Assembly: GCF_003268885.1 (NCBI RefSeq)
Contig: NZ_QLSX01000001.1
Location: 469,841 to 533,840, forward strand
DNA length: 64,000 nucleotides
From: Onishia taeanensis
GTDB lineage: Bacteria; Pseudomonadota; Gammaproteobacteria; Pseudomonadales; Halomonadaceae
Direction: 5' to 3'
Shown here: piece by piece, positions 19,069 through 28,540 of the stretch
Numbering within the stretch: the stretch's first letter is position 1
How the letters are laid out: each line of letters opens with the position of its first letter
The notes under the pieces: model-generated
Told to the model about the DNA's origin: nothing
The model's input: the letters and a program-made list of their open reading frames with translations, nothing else
Database searches by the model: none
Position numbers and translations under genes: made by a program

Positions 19069-20950
19069 CGATCACCACCAGCGACAGCGGCAGGCCAAGC
19101 TTCCAGTAGTCGCTGAACCGATAACCGCCAGGCCCCATCACCAGGGTGTTGGACTGGTGGCCGATGGGGGTCAGGAAGGCGCAGGAGGCACTCACCGCCA
19201 CCACCATCAGGAAGGGATCCAGCGACACACCGAAGCCCTTGGCGAGGCTGGCGGCAATGGGCGCCATCAGCAGGGCCGCTGCGGCGTTGTTGATGACATT
19301 GGAGAGCAGCATGCTCAGGGCGAAGAGGCCCGTCAGGGTCGCCACCACTGGCCAGTCGCGACCCATCGCCAACATCTGGTCGGCGATCAGCGCGGCGCCG
19401 CCGCTGGTGTCCAGGGCCTGCCCCACCGGCAGCATCGCCCCCAGCAGCACGATCACCGGCCCATCGATGGCCTGGTAGGCCTCGCGTAATGGCAGCACCC
19501 CTGCGAGCAAGGAAGCCAGCGCCGCCGTCGACAGCGCCACCGCTGCGGGCATCCAGTCGAGCAGCATGGCGACGATGGCCAGTGCGAAGATCGCCAGCGA
19601 CAGCACCAGCAGTCGCGGCTGGCCGAGGGTCAGATTGCGACTGGCCAGAGGCAGGCAACCGAGAATCGCCAGGCTCTCGCCAAGCCCGCCCTCATCGCCC
19701 TGCAACAGCAGCACGTCGCCGGCGCGAAAGCGGATATCGCGCAGGCGCTGCTTGAGGCGCGCGCCGTCCCGGGCCACCGCCACCAGGTGCAAGCCATGCT
19801 GGTTGAGCAGTCGCAGCTGCACCACGGTGCGATGGATCATCATCGAGTCGTTGCGCACCACCGCCTCGACCAGCTGCAGGCCCTCGGGGTCCAGTCGACG
19901 TGGCGGTTTTTGCTCTCCATCGGCATCGGCATCGGCTACACCGGCCTCCGCCCCGTCGCCGGCATCCTCACTAGCGGCGACGTTTGCCGATACCTCTTTA
20001 CCCGATACCTCTTTACTCGAAGCGTCACTACCATCATCGCCAGCCTCATCGGCAGTTCCATCGGGCTCGGCACCAAGCCGCAGGCCGGCCTTATCCTCGA
20101 GCAGCTTCATCTCGTCGGGGCCAGCCTCGATCAAAAGGATATCACCCACCTCGAGCTTTCCCATGAAGGCATGGCCGGCGCGACGTGTCTCGTCGCGAAC
20201 CACCGCCAACACCGGCACCGGCTCTTCAAGCGCTGCCTGCAGCTCACGCAGGCTCCAACCCAAGGCCTTGCTGTCTTCATCAACCCGCATCTCGATCAGG
20301 TAGTGGGCGGTATCGAAGAGTTCGTCCGCGGAGGCTTGGCCCTCTCGGCGCGGGGTTAGCCGCCACCCCAGCAACACGATGAAGAAAAGCCCCGCCAACG
20401 CCACGCCCACACCGACCGGAGAGAAGGCGAACATACCGAAGGCCTCGCCGGTCTGGGCGGCGCGGTAGCTGGAGATGATGATGTTGGGTGGGGTACCAAT
20501 CAGGGTGGTGAGGCCTCCGAGCAGCGAGCCGAAGGCCAGCGGCATCAGTAGCAGCGACGGCGAGCGAGCATGCTCACGGGCCATGCGCATCGCCACCGGC
20601 AGCATCAGGGCCAGGGCACCAACATTATTCATCAACGCTGAGAGCACCAGCACCGTGCCGGTGAGCACCAGCACCTGCCATACCAGCTGCTCGCCGACTT
20701 TCAGCGTCTGCTCGGCGATCACATCAACAAGCCCAGACCGCTCGAAGCCTCGGCTCAGCACCAGCACCGCCGCCACGGTGATCACCGCCGGATGACCAAA
20801 GCCCAGGAAGGCCTCACTGGCCGGCACCAGGCCAGTCAGGGTCGTCGCCAGCAGGGCCGACAACGCCACCAGATCATAGCGGAAGCGCCCCCAGGCGAAG
20901 GCCGCCAGGGTCAGGCCAAGAATCAGGAATATCTGGGTGCTGTCGGTCAT
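19028..20950 (-). CDS. SLC13/DASS-type permease with two RCK-C (TrkA-C) domains
   Basis: The 640-residue membrane protein has N-terminal TM helices (residues 5-190), two cytoplasmic TrkA-C-like domains (about 200-290 and 355-425), and C-terminal TM helices ending in LILWVWPL. The motif AASVSCAFLTPIGHQSNT-like region near 585-600 is the second SNT-type substrate motif; the first is STLIGTPPNI-like near 170. The start at 20950 follows GGGAGGTGAG. Related proteins move sulfate, dicarboxylates or other anions; the substrate is not predictable. The linker between the RCK-C domains is a low-complexity Asp/Ala/Ser stretch with tandem DNA repeats. Confidence 0.87.
   Translation of the reverse strand: MTDSTQIFLILGLTLAAFAWGRFRYDLVALSALLATTLTGLVPASEAFLGFGHPAVITVAAVLVLSRGFERSGLVDVIAEQTLKVGEQLVWQVLVLTGTVLVLSALMNNVGALALMLPVAMRMAREHARSPSLLLMPLAFGSLLGGLTTLIGTPPNIIISSYRAAQTGEAFGMFAFSPVGVGVALAGLFFIVLLGWRLTPRREGQASADELFDTAHYLIEMRVDEDSKALGWSLRELQAALEEPVPVLAVVRDETRRAGHAFMGKLEVGDILLIEAGPDEMKLLEDKAGLRLGAEPDGTADEAGDDGSDASSKEVSGKEVSANVAASEDAGDGAEAGVADADADGEQKPPRRLDPEGLQLVEAVVRNDSMMIHRTVVQLRLLNQHGLHLVAVARDGARLKQRLRDIRFRAGDVLLLQGDEGGLGESLAILGCLPLASRNLTLGQPRLLVLSLAIFALAIVAMLLDWMPAAVALSTAALASLLAGVLPLREAYQAIDGPVIVLLGAMLPVGQALDTSGGAALIADQMLAMGRDWPVVATLTGLFALSMLLSNVINNAAAALLMAPIAASLAKGFGVSLDPFLMVVAVSASCAFLTPIGHQSNTLVMGPGGYRFSDYWKLGLPLSLVVIVTAIPLILWVWPL
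19987..20016 (-). repeat. 15-bp tandem duplication in the SLC13 linker
   Basis: CCGATACCTCTTTAC occurs twice in perfect tandem (19987-20001, 20002-20016), with a degenerate third copy. It encodes the repeated (GKE)VS segment of the acidic linker. The length is a multiple of three, so the frame is kept. Confidence 0.85.
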
Positions 20951-21032
20951 GCATCTCACCTCCCTGTGGCAGCACCCCGAGCGCAGGTACCCCGTTAAGC
21001 ACACCAGCAAGCGGCCGAAAACGCCAGCTCAA

Positions 21033-21070
21033 ACGACGACGCCCGCCATATCGATGGCGGGCGTCGTCGT
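21033..21070 (-). terminator. 17-bp perfect hairpin downstream of the quinone oxidoreductase gene
   Basis: A 17-bp perfect inverted repeat (21033-21049 with 21054-21070) has a 4-nt loop. It lies 41 bp past the stop of the minus-strand oxidoreductase gene and 83 bp upstream of the permease. No immediate U-tract follows, but its strength suggests termination or mRNA 3'-end protection. Confidence 0.6.
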
Positions 21071-21110
21071 GTCAGCCGGTCCGTTTTCCTGTCAGCGGGT
21101 CATCAGCAAG

Positions 21111-22088
21111 TCAGGGCACCAGAATGGTCGAGCCGGTGGTATGACGGCCGGCCAGGGCCTGCTGTGCCTTGGCCGCGTCGGCCAGCGCGAATCGCTGGGC
21201 GATATCGACCTTGATCTTGCCGCTTTCCAGCATCGCGAACAGCTCCTCGCTCATGGCCTCCAGCCGCTCGCGGGTATCGGCATAGCCGTTGAGGCTCGGG
21301 CGGGTGACGAACAGCGACCCCTTCTGATTGAGGATGCCGATGTTGACGCCTTCCACCGGACCCGAGGCGTTGCCGAAGCTGACCATCAAGCCGCGCTTCT
21401 TGAGGCAATCAAGCGACATCTCCCAGGTGTCCTTGCCCACCGAGTCGTAGACCACATCGCACATCGCACCATTGGTAAGTTCGCGGACGCGTTCGACCAC
21501 ATTCTCTTGGGTATAATCGATAGTGGCCCAGGCGCCGTTTTTCTCGGCAAGCGCGGCCTTCTCCGGGGAGCTGACGGTACCGATCAACCGAACGCCCAGG
21601 GCCTTGGCCCACTGGCAGGCGATCGAGCCGACGCCGCCGGCGGCGGCATGGAAGAGGATGGTCTCGCCGCCCTGGAGCGGATAGGTCTGGCGCAGCAGGT
21701 ACTGGACCGTGAGGCCCTTGAGCATCGAAGCCGCGGCGGTCTCGACGTCTACGCCCCCAGGCAGGCTGACGACCTTTTCGGCGGGCAGCGTATGAAGCTC
21801 ACCATAGGCGCCCAGGGGCCCTTGGGCATAAGCCACCCGGTCACCAACCTTGAGGTGTGTCACTCCTTCGCCGACGGCATCGACCACGCCAGCCCCCTCG
21901 GTACCCAGGCCCGAGGGCAGCCCCGGCACCGGGTAAAGCCCGGTGCGCACATAGATATCGATGAAGTTGAGACCTACCGCCTGATTGCGAACCCGGACCT
22001 CTCCCGGCGCGGGATCTGCGGGGGTGAAGTCGACGAATTCGAGAACCTCGGGGCCGCCGGTGCTGGCGAGCTGAATGCGCTTGGCCAT
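21111..22088 (-). CDS. NADPH:quinone oxidoreductase (zinc-less MDR family)
   Basis: This 325-residue medium-chain dehydrogenase/reductase has a QOR-type N-terminus (MAKRIQLASTGGPEVLEF), the substrate-side NFIDIYVRTGLYP motif, and the NADPH-binding AAAGGVGSIACQWAK. It lacks the structural-zinc cysteines. The start at 22088 follows AAGGAAGG; the upstream in-frame Met gives an unconserved extension. Members catalyse one-electron or two-electron quinone reduction and detoxify reactive carbonyls. It stands alone between hairpins. Confidence 0.9.
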   Translation of the reverse strand: MAKRIQLASTGGPEVLEFVDFTPADPAPGEVRVRNQAVGLNFIDIYVRTGLYPVPGLPSGLGTEGAGVVDAVGEGVTHLKVGDRVAYAQGPLGAYGELHTLPAEKVVSLPGGVDVETAAASMLKGLTVQYLLRQTYPLQGGETILFHAAAGGVGSIACQWAKALGVRLIGTVSSPEKAALAEKNGAWATIDYTQENVVERVRELTNGAMCDVVYDSVGKDTWEMSLDCLKKRGLMVSFGNASGPVEGVNIGILNQKGSLFVTRPSLNGYADTRERLEAMSEELFAMLESGKIKVDIAQRFALADAAKAQQALAGRHTTGSTILVP

Positions 22089-22265
22089 GAAAAACCTTCC
22101 TTGTGCTGGAGTATGCATGAACAGAGTAAGGGAACTGCGTCTATCCAAGCGCCCTCAGCCGAGGGGGTCAAGCCCGCCATTGGCAGCAACCGCCGGCACT
22201 GGGGCGGCTGCCACCTTGCCTGTCATAACAAGAGGGCATGACAAGAAGGCGTAACAGATGGCGGC

Positions 22266-22838
22266 TTACAGCGTGGCCGGAAAGGACTCCAGCCCGCGTA
22301 CGAAACGTGACTTGTAGCCCTCGAAGACCTCCTTGTCCTGCTTGAAGGAGGCCACCACCGAGCCTTCATCGAAGGCGAGCGTGCGCGTCATGTCATCAAG
22401 CCCCTCGGCCGGATGCTGGGCGCCGAGCCCGATGCGCCGCCCCTGCTCGCCGTCAAACCAGCGCGTGATGCCGGCTTCGCGGAACATGGCTTCCTGCTTG
22501 GGATCGGTCGCCACCACTTTCAGCGGCGCCTTGAGAGCGAGTTCCTGCACCAGGCGCTGGACGGGGTTCGCCACGCTGCCCTCCTCGAGGGCGGTGAGCA
22601 GCGACACTTCCATGCCCTGGCCCGCCTCATCCAGCACCAACAGCGCCAAGGCCGCCGGCCGCGACTGATTGTCGACCAGCGCAAAAATGCGCGCGGCCTC
22701 CTGTTTGACCAGCACGCCCAGAGTGCCGGCAAAGGTCGCAAGCGGCGCCAATCCTGCCTGGTGACCGTAGACCTCGGCACACAACCGAGCGAGGCAGGCC
22801 TCGCGCTGCTGGACGTTCTTGACGTGCACGACTCTCAT
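22266..22838 (-). CDS. Conserved hypothetical protein, possibly GNAT-like
   Basis: The 190-residue protein is not recognised with certainty. It shows alternating beta-strand and helix predictions (IFALVDNQSRPAALALLVLDEAGQGMEVSLL, then LKVVATDPKQEAMFREAGITRWF) reminiscent of the GNAT fold, whose last helix often reads like FREAGF. The usual acetyl-CoA QxxGxG/A loop is not evident. The start at 22838 follows AGAGGTAAG. No signal peptide or TM segments are seen. It is monocistronic between the oxidoreductase and the second GDPD gene. Confidence 0.6.
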   Translation of the reverse strand: MRVVHVKNVQQREACLARLCAEVYGHQAGLAPLATFAGTLGVLVKQEAARIFALVDNQSRPAALALLVLDEAGQGMEVSLLTALEEGSVANPVQRLVQELALKAPLKVVATDPKQEAMFREAGITRWFDGEQGRRIGLGAQHPAEGLDDMTRTLAFDEGSVVASFKQDKEVFEGYKSRFVRGLESFPATL

Positions 22839-23034
22839 CGACTTACCTCTATCGCAGCGCCCGCGGACGCGGGCCTTCGTGTAAAAAAGCCGCAGCCTAG
22901 CACAGTCAGACGTCGCTGGCCCCGTCCCGCACTTTTGCACCTGGATGAAGGGCTAACCGAATCATCGGCACTGCGCCGCGCGACCCATATCGTTTAGTCT
23001 GAAAGCCGCCCCTTCACGCTCAGGAGCCACCGTC

Positions 23035-23874
23035 ATGTCGGCCTCTTCCATCGACGCGTCAGAGACTTCGCCACTCTCTTCTCCAGTCTCTTCGCCACGT
23101 TCCTCGGCGGTCTCGTCATCCCCGACACAGGCGCCACCGCGGCTGATCGCCCATCGCGGCCTTTCAGCGAGCGCACCAGAAAACACCCTTGCCGCGGTGC
23201 GCGCCGCTCATGAGGCAGGCAGTGCCTGGGTAGAGCTCGACGTCCAGCTGCTCGCCGATGGGACTCCGGTCATCTGGCATGACGCGTCTGTCAACCGCTG
23301 CTCGAATGGCCGCGGCCGGCTGGCGAAACTCTGCCTTGCCGAGGCTCGGCGGCTAGACGTAGGCGCATGGTTTGACGCGGCCTTTGCCGGCGAGCGCATG
23401 GCGACCCTCGACGAGATGCTCGCGCTGATCAAAACGCTTGGCATGGGCCTCAATCTGGAACTCAAGCTCGCCCGTGGCCACGACCCGGCGGCGCTGGCCG
23501 AGGCGGTGGTGCCCAAGGCGATGGCGATGCTGCCCGCCGCGCGACTGATCGTATCGTCCTTCTCGGGCCCGTCCCTCAACGCCGCCCGGGCCCTCGAGCC
23601 AGACCCCGCGCGACTCAGACTCGGCCGGCTCTACGACAAGATACCCAAGGGCTGGGAGGCAGATGCCATCAGGCTCGAGGCGTTCAGCGTGCACAGCGAC
23701 TGGACACGCCTCACCGAGTCTCGAGCTCGAGCGATCAAGGCCGCCGGCTATCGGCTGATCTGCTATACCGCCAACGACCCGCTGACCTTCGCCCCGCTTT
23801 GGCAGTGGGGCGTCGATGCGGCGATCAGTGACGATCCGCGGCGCTTCGCCGGCCGGCTGCCCGATGATGTCTAG
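23035..23874 (+). CDS. Second glycerophosphodiester phosphodiesterase
   Basis: The 279-residue GDPD-family protein parallels UgpQ along its length (LIAHRGLSASAPENTLAAV, WVELDVQLLADGTPVIWHD, GLNLELK, ISDDPRRFAGRLP), with all catalytic residues. The N-terminus instead carries a roughly 30-residue low-complexity Ser/Pro stretch, probably unstructured. The start follows CAGGAG. It is monocistronic and no PHO box is visible upstream, so it may be the constitutive paralogue of the phosphate-regulated ugpQ. Its stop codon lies inside an 8-bp tandem repeat (TGTCTAGC). Confidence 0.9.
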   Translation: MSASSIDASETSPLSSPVSSPRSSAVSSSPTQAPPRLIAHRGLSASAPENTLAAVRAAHEAGSAWVELDVQLLADGTPVIWHDASVNRCSNGRGRLAKLCLAEARRLDVGAWFDAAFAGERMATLDEMLALIKTLGMGLNLELKLARGHDPAALAEAVVPKAMAMLPAARLIVSSFSGPSLNAARALEPDPARLRLGRLYDKIPKGWEADAIRLEAFSVHSDWTRLTESRARAIKAAGYRLICYTANDPLTFAPLWQWGVDAAISDDPRRFAGRLPDDV

Positions 23875-24026
23875 CTGTCTAGCTGCCTAATTGAAGCGCG
23901 ACCTGGCTGGATTTGGCTCAACCATCGTCAAGAATTGATCTGAATCAAGCCACGGCGACATCGGCATCAAGACCGCTGGCCAGGCGCCGATGAAGGTTCA
24001 TGACTTCCCCCGAATCGGAGATGTGC

Positions 24027-24875
24027 ATGAACCCGTCGACGCTGATCGGCATACTGGCAAGCATCGGCCTGCTCGGCACCGTATTGCTGTTTACCGCCGA
24101 ATCGCCCCAGAGTTTCATCAACCTGCCGGGGCTCGCCATCGTCGTCACCGGCACACTGGCCGCCACCTTCATCAGCTATCCGCTCAGGGAAGTGTTGCGC
24201 GTGGTGCGCCTGGTAGGCCTGGTCTTTCGTCGCGAGAACACCTACGTTCACGGCGACATTCAGGAGCTCGTGGCGATCTCGCGGCTGTGGTTCAAGGGCG
24301 ATGTGCGTGCCGTGGAGCAGTCCCTGGACAAGGCCAGTAATCCCTTCCTGCGCACCGGCGTACAGCTGGTGATCGCCAATACCAAGGAAGAGGAGATTCT
24401 CGAGCTGCTGCGCTGGCGCATCGCCCGCCTCAAGGCCAGAGAGTTCGCCGAGGCACAGATATTTCGCACCATGGCCACCTATGCTCCCGCCTTCGGCATG
24501 ATCGGTACCCTGGTCGGCCTGGTGAACATGCTCGAGGTCATGGAGGCCGGCGATATCGGAGTGATCGGGCCACGCATGGCGATTGCCCTGCTGACCACCT
24601 TCTACGGCATTCTGCTGGCCAACCTGGTCTTCAAGCCCATCGCCGTGAAACTCGAAAGGCGCACCGAGGAACGGCTGATCGCGATGAACATGGTGCTCGA
24701 AGGCATCTCGCTGATCTGCCGGCGCCGGCTGCCTTCCTTCATCGAGGAGACCCTCAACTCCTTCATGGCCAACTACCGCGACGAAATCCGTGATGTGCCG
24801 CCAGGGATCGACGTCACGAGCACGAGCCCGGACACTCGGGGCCCCGAAGGCCAAGAGGCTCGACAGGATGGCTGA
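24027..24875 (+). CDS. MotA-like proton/sodium channel subunit
   Basis: The roughly 282-residue MotA/TolQ/ExbB-superfamily protein has four predicted TM segments (about 5-25, 28-50, 150-172, 182-205) and a cytoplasmic loop. It has the MotA signature PAFGMIGTLVGLVNML, including the proline lining the channel. The start could be 24000 or 24027; 24027 is preferred because GGAG precedes it and MNPSTLIGIL is the usual onset. It overlaps the next gene by 8 bp. No other flagellar genes are here, so the power it supplies need not be flagellar. Confidence 0.85.
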   Translation: MNPSTLIGILASIGLLGTVLLFTAESPQSFINLPGLAIVVTGTLAATFISYPLREVLRVVRLVGLVFRRENTYVHGDIQELVAISRLWFKGDVRAVEQSLDKASNPFLRTGVQLVIANTKEEEILELLRWRIARLKAREFAEAQIFRTMATYAPAFGMIGTLVGLVNMLEVMEAGDIGVIGPRMAIALLTTFYGILLANLVFKPIAVKLERRTEERLIAMNMVLEGISLICRRRLPSFIEETLNSFMANYRDEIRDVPPGIDVTSTSPDTRGPEGQEARQDG

Positions 24876-25536
24876 TTCCGATGACGCCCTACTACCAGGC
24901 GCCGGCCAGGCCAGCAGAGACAGCGACGGCGAGAACTGGCTGACCAGCTACCTGGACGTGCTGACCCTGCTGATCACGCTTTTCGTGCTGCTGATCTCGA
25001 TGAGCGGCGGCGAAGTAGGCGATTCCACGTCGTCCCAGGCAACGGCCACCCCCAGCTTTACCCCATTGGCCAAGGTAGGCGAGCGCCAGGCGGGGATACT
25101 GCCGCGCCAGGGCGATGGCGTGAACGCCGCCTTCGACGACCTGGCCGTAGACGGCGTGGTGGTAGCCCGCCACGCCCAGGGCACGATGCTGCGCATCGCC
25201 GATCATCTACTATTCGACAGCGCCAGCGCCGCGCTCACGCCCGGCGGCGAGGCCACGCTGGCCCAATTGACCGACAAGCTGGACGCCTTTCCAGGACGCA
25301 TCTCTGTCGAGGGGCACTCCGATAACCGGCCCATTACCACGTCGCGCTATCCCTCCAACTGGGAGCTATCCAGTGCGCGGGCCAGCGCCGTGCTGCGATT
25401 CCTGACCGAGCAAGGTATCGACGCCACACGCCTGCGTGCCATCGGCTATGCCGACACCAAGCCGCTGTCTTCCAACGACGACGCCCAAGGCCGGGCTAGT
25501 AACCGCAGAGTGGAACTGGTGCTGCACAACGACTGA
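24868..25536 (+). CDS. MotB/OmpA-domain stator partner
   Basis: The 222-residue protein has a single N-terminal TM segment with the essential Asp of stators in SYLDVLTLLITLFVLL (Asp about 30). A linker follows, then a C-terminal OmpA-like peptidoglycan-binding domain (about 110-220, with ISVEGHSDNRPITTSRYPSN and NRRVEL). It is shorter than classical MotB (about 300 residues). Overlap with the MotA-like gene shows they form one complex. The OmpA domain argues against TolR or ExbD. Confidence 0.86.
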   Translation: MADSDDALLPGAGQASRDSDGENWLTSYLDVLTLLITLFVLLISMSGGEVGDSTSSQATATPSFTPLAKVGERQAGILPRQGDGVNAAFDDLAVDGVVVARHAQGTMLRIADHLLFDSASAALTPGGEATLAQLTDKLDAFPGRISVEGHSDNRPITTSRYPSNWELSSARASAVLRFLTEQGIDATRLRAIGYADTKPLSSNDDAQGRASNRRVELVLHND

Positions 25537-25557
25537 CGCCTCAGGCATCGGCCGGCA

Positions 25558-27099
25558 TCAGTGCTGGCATCCGTGCTGGCCAAGCAGCTCGAGCACCTGC
25601 GCCATATCGAGCTGTTCCTCCAGCGCATCGGCGAGGCGGTCAAGCTCGCGCTCGCGATGGGCCGCATAGTCCACCGCCGCGGCCCCTTTATCCTCGAGAC
25701 CCAGCCGGCTAAGCAGCGCGGTGCAAGCGCTCGCTTCGTCGAAGAGGCCGTGCAGGTAGGTGCCGAGCACCTGGCCGTCCGCGCTGACCGCCCCGTCCGG
25801 GCGACCCTCGAGGTGCATCAACGGCCTCTCCAGCGCCAGCCCCTCGCTGACGCCGTTATGGATTTCGTACCCACTCACCGCTACGCCTTCGCCAGCCGGG
25901 GTGTCTAAGACAGTGGCTGAGACAGTGCCGGTGAGAGTGCTAGCGTGAGTGCCAACCAGAGGCCCGACAAGCGTGCCCCGCACGTTGCGCAGCTGCTTGC
26001 CCGCCACCATACGGGTGCGCATGGGTAGTAGCCCGAGCCCTGGCGTAACGCCGGGCGGGCCTTCCTGGCCCTCGGGATCGTCGATGGCGTCCCCCAGCAT
26101 CTGGAAACCCCCACAGATGCCGAGCACCTTGCCGCCATAGCGAAGGTGGCGATGAATCGCCGCCTCCCAGCCCTGAGCGCGCAGCCAGGCAAGATCGCAT
26201 GCCGTCGCCTTGCTGCCCGGCAGCAGGATTACATCGGCCGGCGGAATCGGCTGGCCCTCGCTGACCAGGCTCAAGGACACCCGTGGATGCAGGCGCAGCG
26301 GATCGAGGTCGGTGTGATTGCTGATGCGCGGCAGCATCGGCACCACGATATGCAGCTCGGGTTGATCCGACTCCCGGCCGGTGAGACCAACGCCATCTTC
26401 GGCGTCGAGCAGCAGGCCATCGAGGTGGCGCAGGACGCCGAGCACCGGCTTGCTGGCATACGTCGTCAGCCAGTCGAGGCCGGATTCGAGCAGGGCGATA
26501 TCGCCGCGAAAGCGATTGATGATGAAGCCTTTGGTGCGGGCCCGCTCGGTCTCGGAGAGAAGCGCCAGGGTTCCTACCAGTTGGGCGAAGACGCCACCCC
26601 GATCGATGTCACCGACCAGCAGCACCGGGCAGTCGATGGCCTCGGCGAAGCCCATGTTGGCGATATCGCCCTCGCGCAGGTTGACCTCGGCGGGGCTGCC
26701 CGCCCCCTCGGCGATAATCACCTCGAAGCGGCTCGACAGTCGCTCCCAGGCCGCCAACACCGAAGCGCGGGCCTGGCGCTTGAAGGCGTGGTAATCGAGC
26801 GCGCCCATGTGACCATAGACCTGACCGTCGAGAATCACCTGGGCGCCCTGATCGGTCTCGGGCTTGAGCAGTACCGGGTTCATGTCGCAGTGAGGGGCAA
26901 TGCCAGCGGCACAGGCCTGCAGGGCCGTGGAGCGGCCGATCTCGCCACCCTCCGGCGTCACGGCGCTGTTCAGCGCCATGTTCTGAGGCTTGAAGGGCGC
27001 CACCGACACGCCGCGGCGAGCAAGCGCTCGGCACAGTCCCGCCACCACCGTGCTCTTGCCGGCGTCCGAGGTGGTGCCCTGGATCATCAGGGTCGGCAT
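25558..27099 (-). CDS. cobQ: Cobyric acid synthase
   Basis: CobQ amidates adenosylcobyrinic a,c-diamide at four positions using glutamine and ATP. The 513-residue protein has an N-terminal dethiobiotin-synthetase-like ATPase domain ([19 protein letters not shown]-loop GTTSDAGKS) and a C-terminal type-1 glutamine amidotransferase domain with nucleophile Cys in [10 protein letters not shown] and His in YLHGLFDE. The start at 27099 gives the canonical MPTLMIQGT; upstream extension lies in bluB. It is last in cobO-bluB-cobQ. Short imperfect repeats in the GATase linker (25912-25965) add a Thr/Val/Ser-rich segment. Confidence 0.95.
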   Translation of the reverse strand: MPTLMIQGTTSDAGKSTVVAGLCRALARRGVSVAPFKPQNMALNSAVTPEGGEIGRSTALQACAAGIAPHCDMNPVLLKPETDQGAQVILDGQVYGHMGALDYHAFKRQARASVLAAWERLSSRFEVIIAEGAGSPAEVNLREGDIANMGFAEAIDCPVLLVGDIDRGGVFAQLVGTLALLSETERARTKGFIINRFRGDIALLESGLDWLTTYASKPVLGVLRHLDGLLLDAEDGVGLTGRESDQPELHIVVPMLPRISNHTDLDPLRLHPRVSLSLVSEGQPIPPADVILLPGSKATACDLAWLRAQGWEAAIHRHLRYGGKVLGICGGFQMLGDAIDDPEGQEGPPGVTPGLGLLPMRTRMVAGKQLRNVRGTLVGPLVGTHASTLTGTVSATVLDTPAGEGVAVSGYEIHNGVSEGLALERPLMHLEGRPDGAVSADGQVLGTYLHGLFDEASACTALLSRLGLEDKGAAAVDYAAHRERELDRLADALEEQLDMAQVLELLGQHGCQH

Positions 27100-27109
27100 G
27101 GCAGTATCC

Positions 27110-27823
27110 TCATGAGTGGGGTGGCAAGGCGTCGATAGCAGCGACCAGCGCCTCATCCGCCGGCGGCGTTTGCCAGCCGTTACCGTGCACCCGCTCGGCC
27201 AGCGGCAGGCGCTGACGCCAGCCGGCGCGGGCCAGTTCGGGGCTGTCCAGAAACTCATCGACATAGCCCAGGCACAGGTAGGCGAGAGGATAGACATGCT
27301 CCGGCAGGCCCAGCACCTCGGCAAGCTCCTCTTGGTCGAGGATGCTGACCCAGCCTACGCCGATGCCCTCGGCCCGGGCCGCCAGCCACAGGTTCTGGAC
27401 CGCCAGGCAGGTGCTGAACAGGTCCATCTCGACGATGCTCTGGCGCCCCAGTACGTGCTCGCCGCCACGGCTGCGGTTGCAGGTGATGCACAGGTTCATC
27501 GGGCTCTCGAGAATGCCTTCCAGCTTGAGGCGACGATACAGCGCGCCGCGCTCGCCGGTGTGGGCCTCGGCCGCCTTGGCGTTCTCGCGCTCGAAGATGG
27601 CGTGTACGCCGCTTCGCACCGCGCGGTCGTCGATCATCAGGAAGTCCCAGGGCTGCATGAAGCCCACCGAGGGCGCATGATGAGCGGCCTCGAGCAGCCG
27701 CGCCAACACCTCGGGCGGAATCGGGTCCGGGCGGAACTGGGCGCGCACGTCGCGGCGCTCGAAGATGGCGCGGTAAAGGCCGGCTCGCTCAGCCTCACTG
27801 AAGGCATGTCTGTCGCCGCTCAT
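27110..27823 (-). CDS. bluB: 5,6-Dimethylbenzimidazole synthase BluB
   Basis: BluB is a flavin-destroying nitroreductase-fold enzyme that converts FMNH2 to the B12 lower ligand DMB. The 237-residue protein has the diagnostic [32 protein letters not shown]-type N-terminus, [17 protein letters not shown] and VGWVSIL segments that distinguish BluB from other nitroreductases. Its start overlaps the cobO stop by 1 nt, and its end is 10 bp from cobQ. Presence of BluB indicates aerobic synthesis of true cobalamin rather than scavenging of DMB only. Confidence 0.95.
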   Translation of the reverse strand: MSGDRHAFSEAERAGLYRAIFERRDVRAQFRPDPIPPEVLARLLEAAHHAPSVGFMQPWDFLMIDDRAVRSGVHAIFERENAKAAEAHTGERGALYRRLKLEGILESPMNLCITCNRSRGGEHVLGRQSIVEMDLFSTCLAVQNLWLAARAEGIGVGWVSILDQEELAEVLGLPEHVYPLAYLCLGYVDEFLDSPELARAGWRQRLPLAERVHGNGWQTPPADEALVAAIDALPPHS

Positions 27824-28428
27824 TAGAGTTCTATACCTTTCTGAGCCTTGATGCCCTGATCCTTGAAGGCGTGCTTGATCACTTTCATCTCGGTCACGGT
27901 GTCGGCCAGCTCGATCAATGGCTCCGGTGCATGACGCCCGGTGACCACGACGTGTTGCATGGCCGGGCGCGCCTGCAGATCGTCGAGCACGCTATCGAGG
28001 TCCAGGTAGCCATGGCGCAGGGCGATATTGAGTTCGTCGAGCAGCACCAGTCCGTAGCGTTCGTCGACAAGCATGCGTCGAGCCTGATCCCAGGCGGCTT
28101 CGGCGGCGCGAATGTCGCGCTCGCGGCTCTGGGTATCCCAGGTATAGCCTTCGCCCATGACGTGATAATCCACACCGGGCAGGTCACGAAAGAAGGCCTC
28201 CTCGCCGGTGCTGAAGCCCCCCTTGATGAACTGCACCACGCCAACCTTCATGCCGTGGCCGAGTGCGCGGGCGGCCATGCCGAAGCCTGAACTGCTCTTG
28301 CCCTTGCCGGGGCCGGTGAGCACCAGCAGTACGCCCTGCTCCTTGTCGGCGGCGGCGATGCGCTCATCCATGATGCGCTGCTTGGCAGCCATTCGCTGAG
28401 CATGACGCTCGGGGTTGATATGCTTCAT
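27823..28428 (-). CDS. cobO: Cob(I)yrinic acid a,c-diamide adenosyltransferase (CobO/BtuR), copy 1
   Basis: The 201-residue CobA/CobO-type corrinoid adenosyltransferase transfers the adenosyl group from ATP to Co(I). The P-loop is TGPGKGKSSSGFG (near residue 40), with GVVQFIKGGF, EGYTWDTQSRERD and VLLDELNIALRHGYL. The start at 28428 (MKHINPERHAQRM) follows GGAGA. It is first gene of cobO-bluB-cobQ. A second, only partly similar copy lies at 45.1 kb. No cobalamin riboswitch is visible upstream. Confidence 0.94.
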   Translation of the reverse strand: MKHINPERHAQRMAAKQRIMDERIAAADKEQGVLLVLTGPGKGKSSSGFGMAARALGHGMKVGVVQFIKGGFSTGEEAFFRDLPGVDYHVMGEGYTWDTQSRERDIRAAEAAWDQARRMLVDERYGLVLLDELNIALRHGYLDLDSVLDDLQARPAMQHVVVTGRHAPEPLIELADTVTEMKVIKHAFKDQGIKAQKGIEL

Positions 28429-28540
28429 CGGAGTCTCCATCGAGAAAAATTCGAGAACGCCCTTCAGCTAGGCGTTCGTGACAATAACGGCGTCCGTGCC
28501 AGTCAATAGGTGTCCGTGATCCAGCCGTGACGTACGCGCA

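Noticed and set aside
20937-22241. 434-residue plus-strand open frame opposite the permease start and quinone oxidoreductase
   Set aside because: It is antisense to two genes with clear motifs. Its composition is that of a shadow frame in GC-rich DNA and it has no ribosome binding site.
22219-22243. CTGTCATAAC and a CTTGTCATGC-like mirror as a second PHO box
   Set aside because: There is only a single good half-site and no 11-bp-spaced partner, and it sits just downstream of an unrelated gene.
24027-25536. TolQ/TolR or ExbB/ExbD identity for the channel pair
   Set aside because: The partner has an OmpA-like peptidoglycan-binding domain, which is a MotB trait and is absent from TolR and ExbD. 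No tol or tonB genes adjoin.
26146-27138. 330-residue plus-strand open frame opposite cobQ
   Set aside because: CobQ motifs on the other strand are complete; this frame has no family features.
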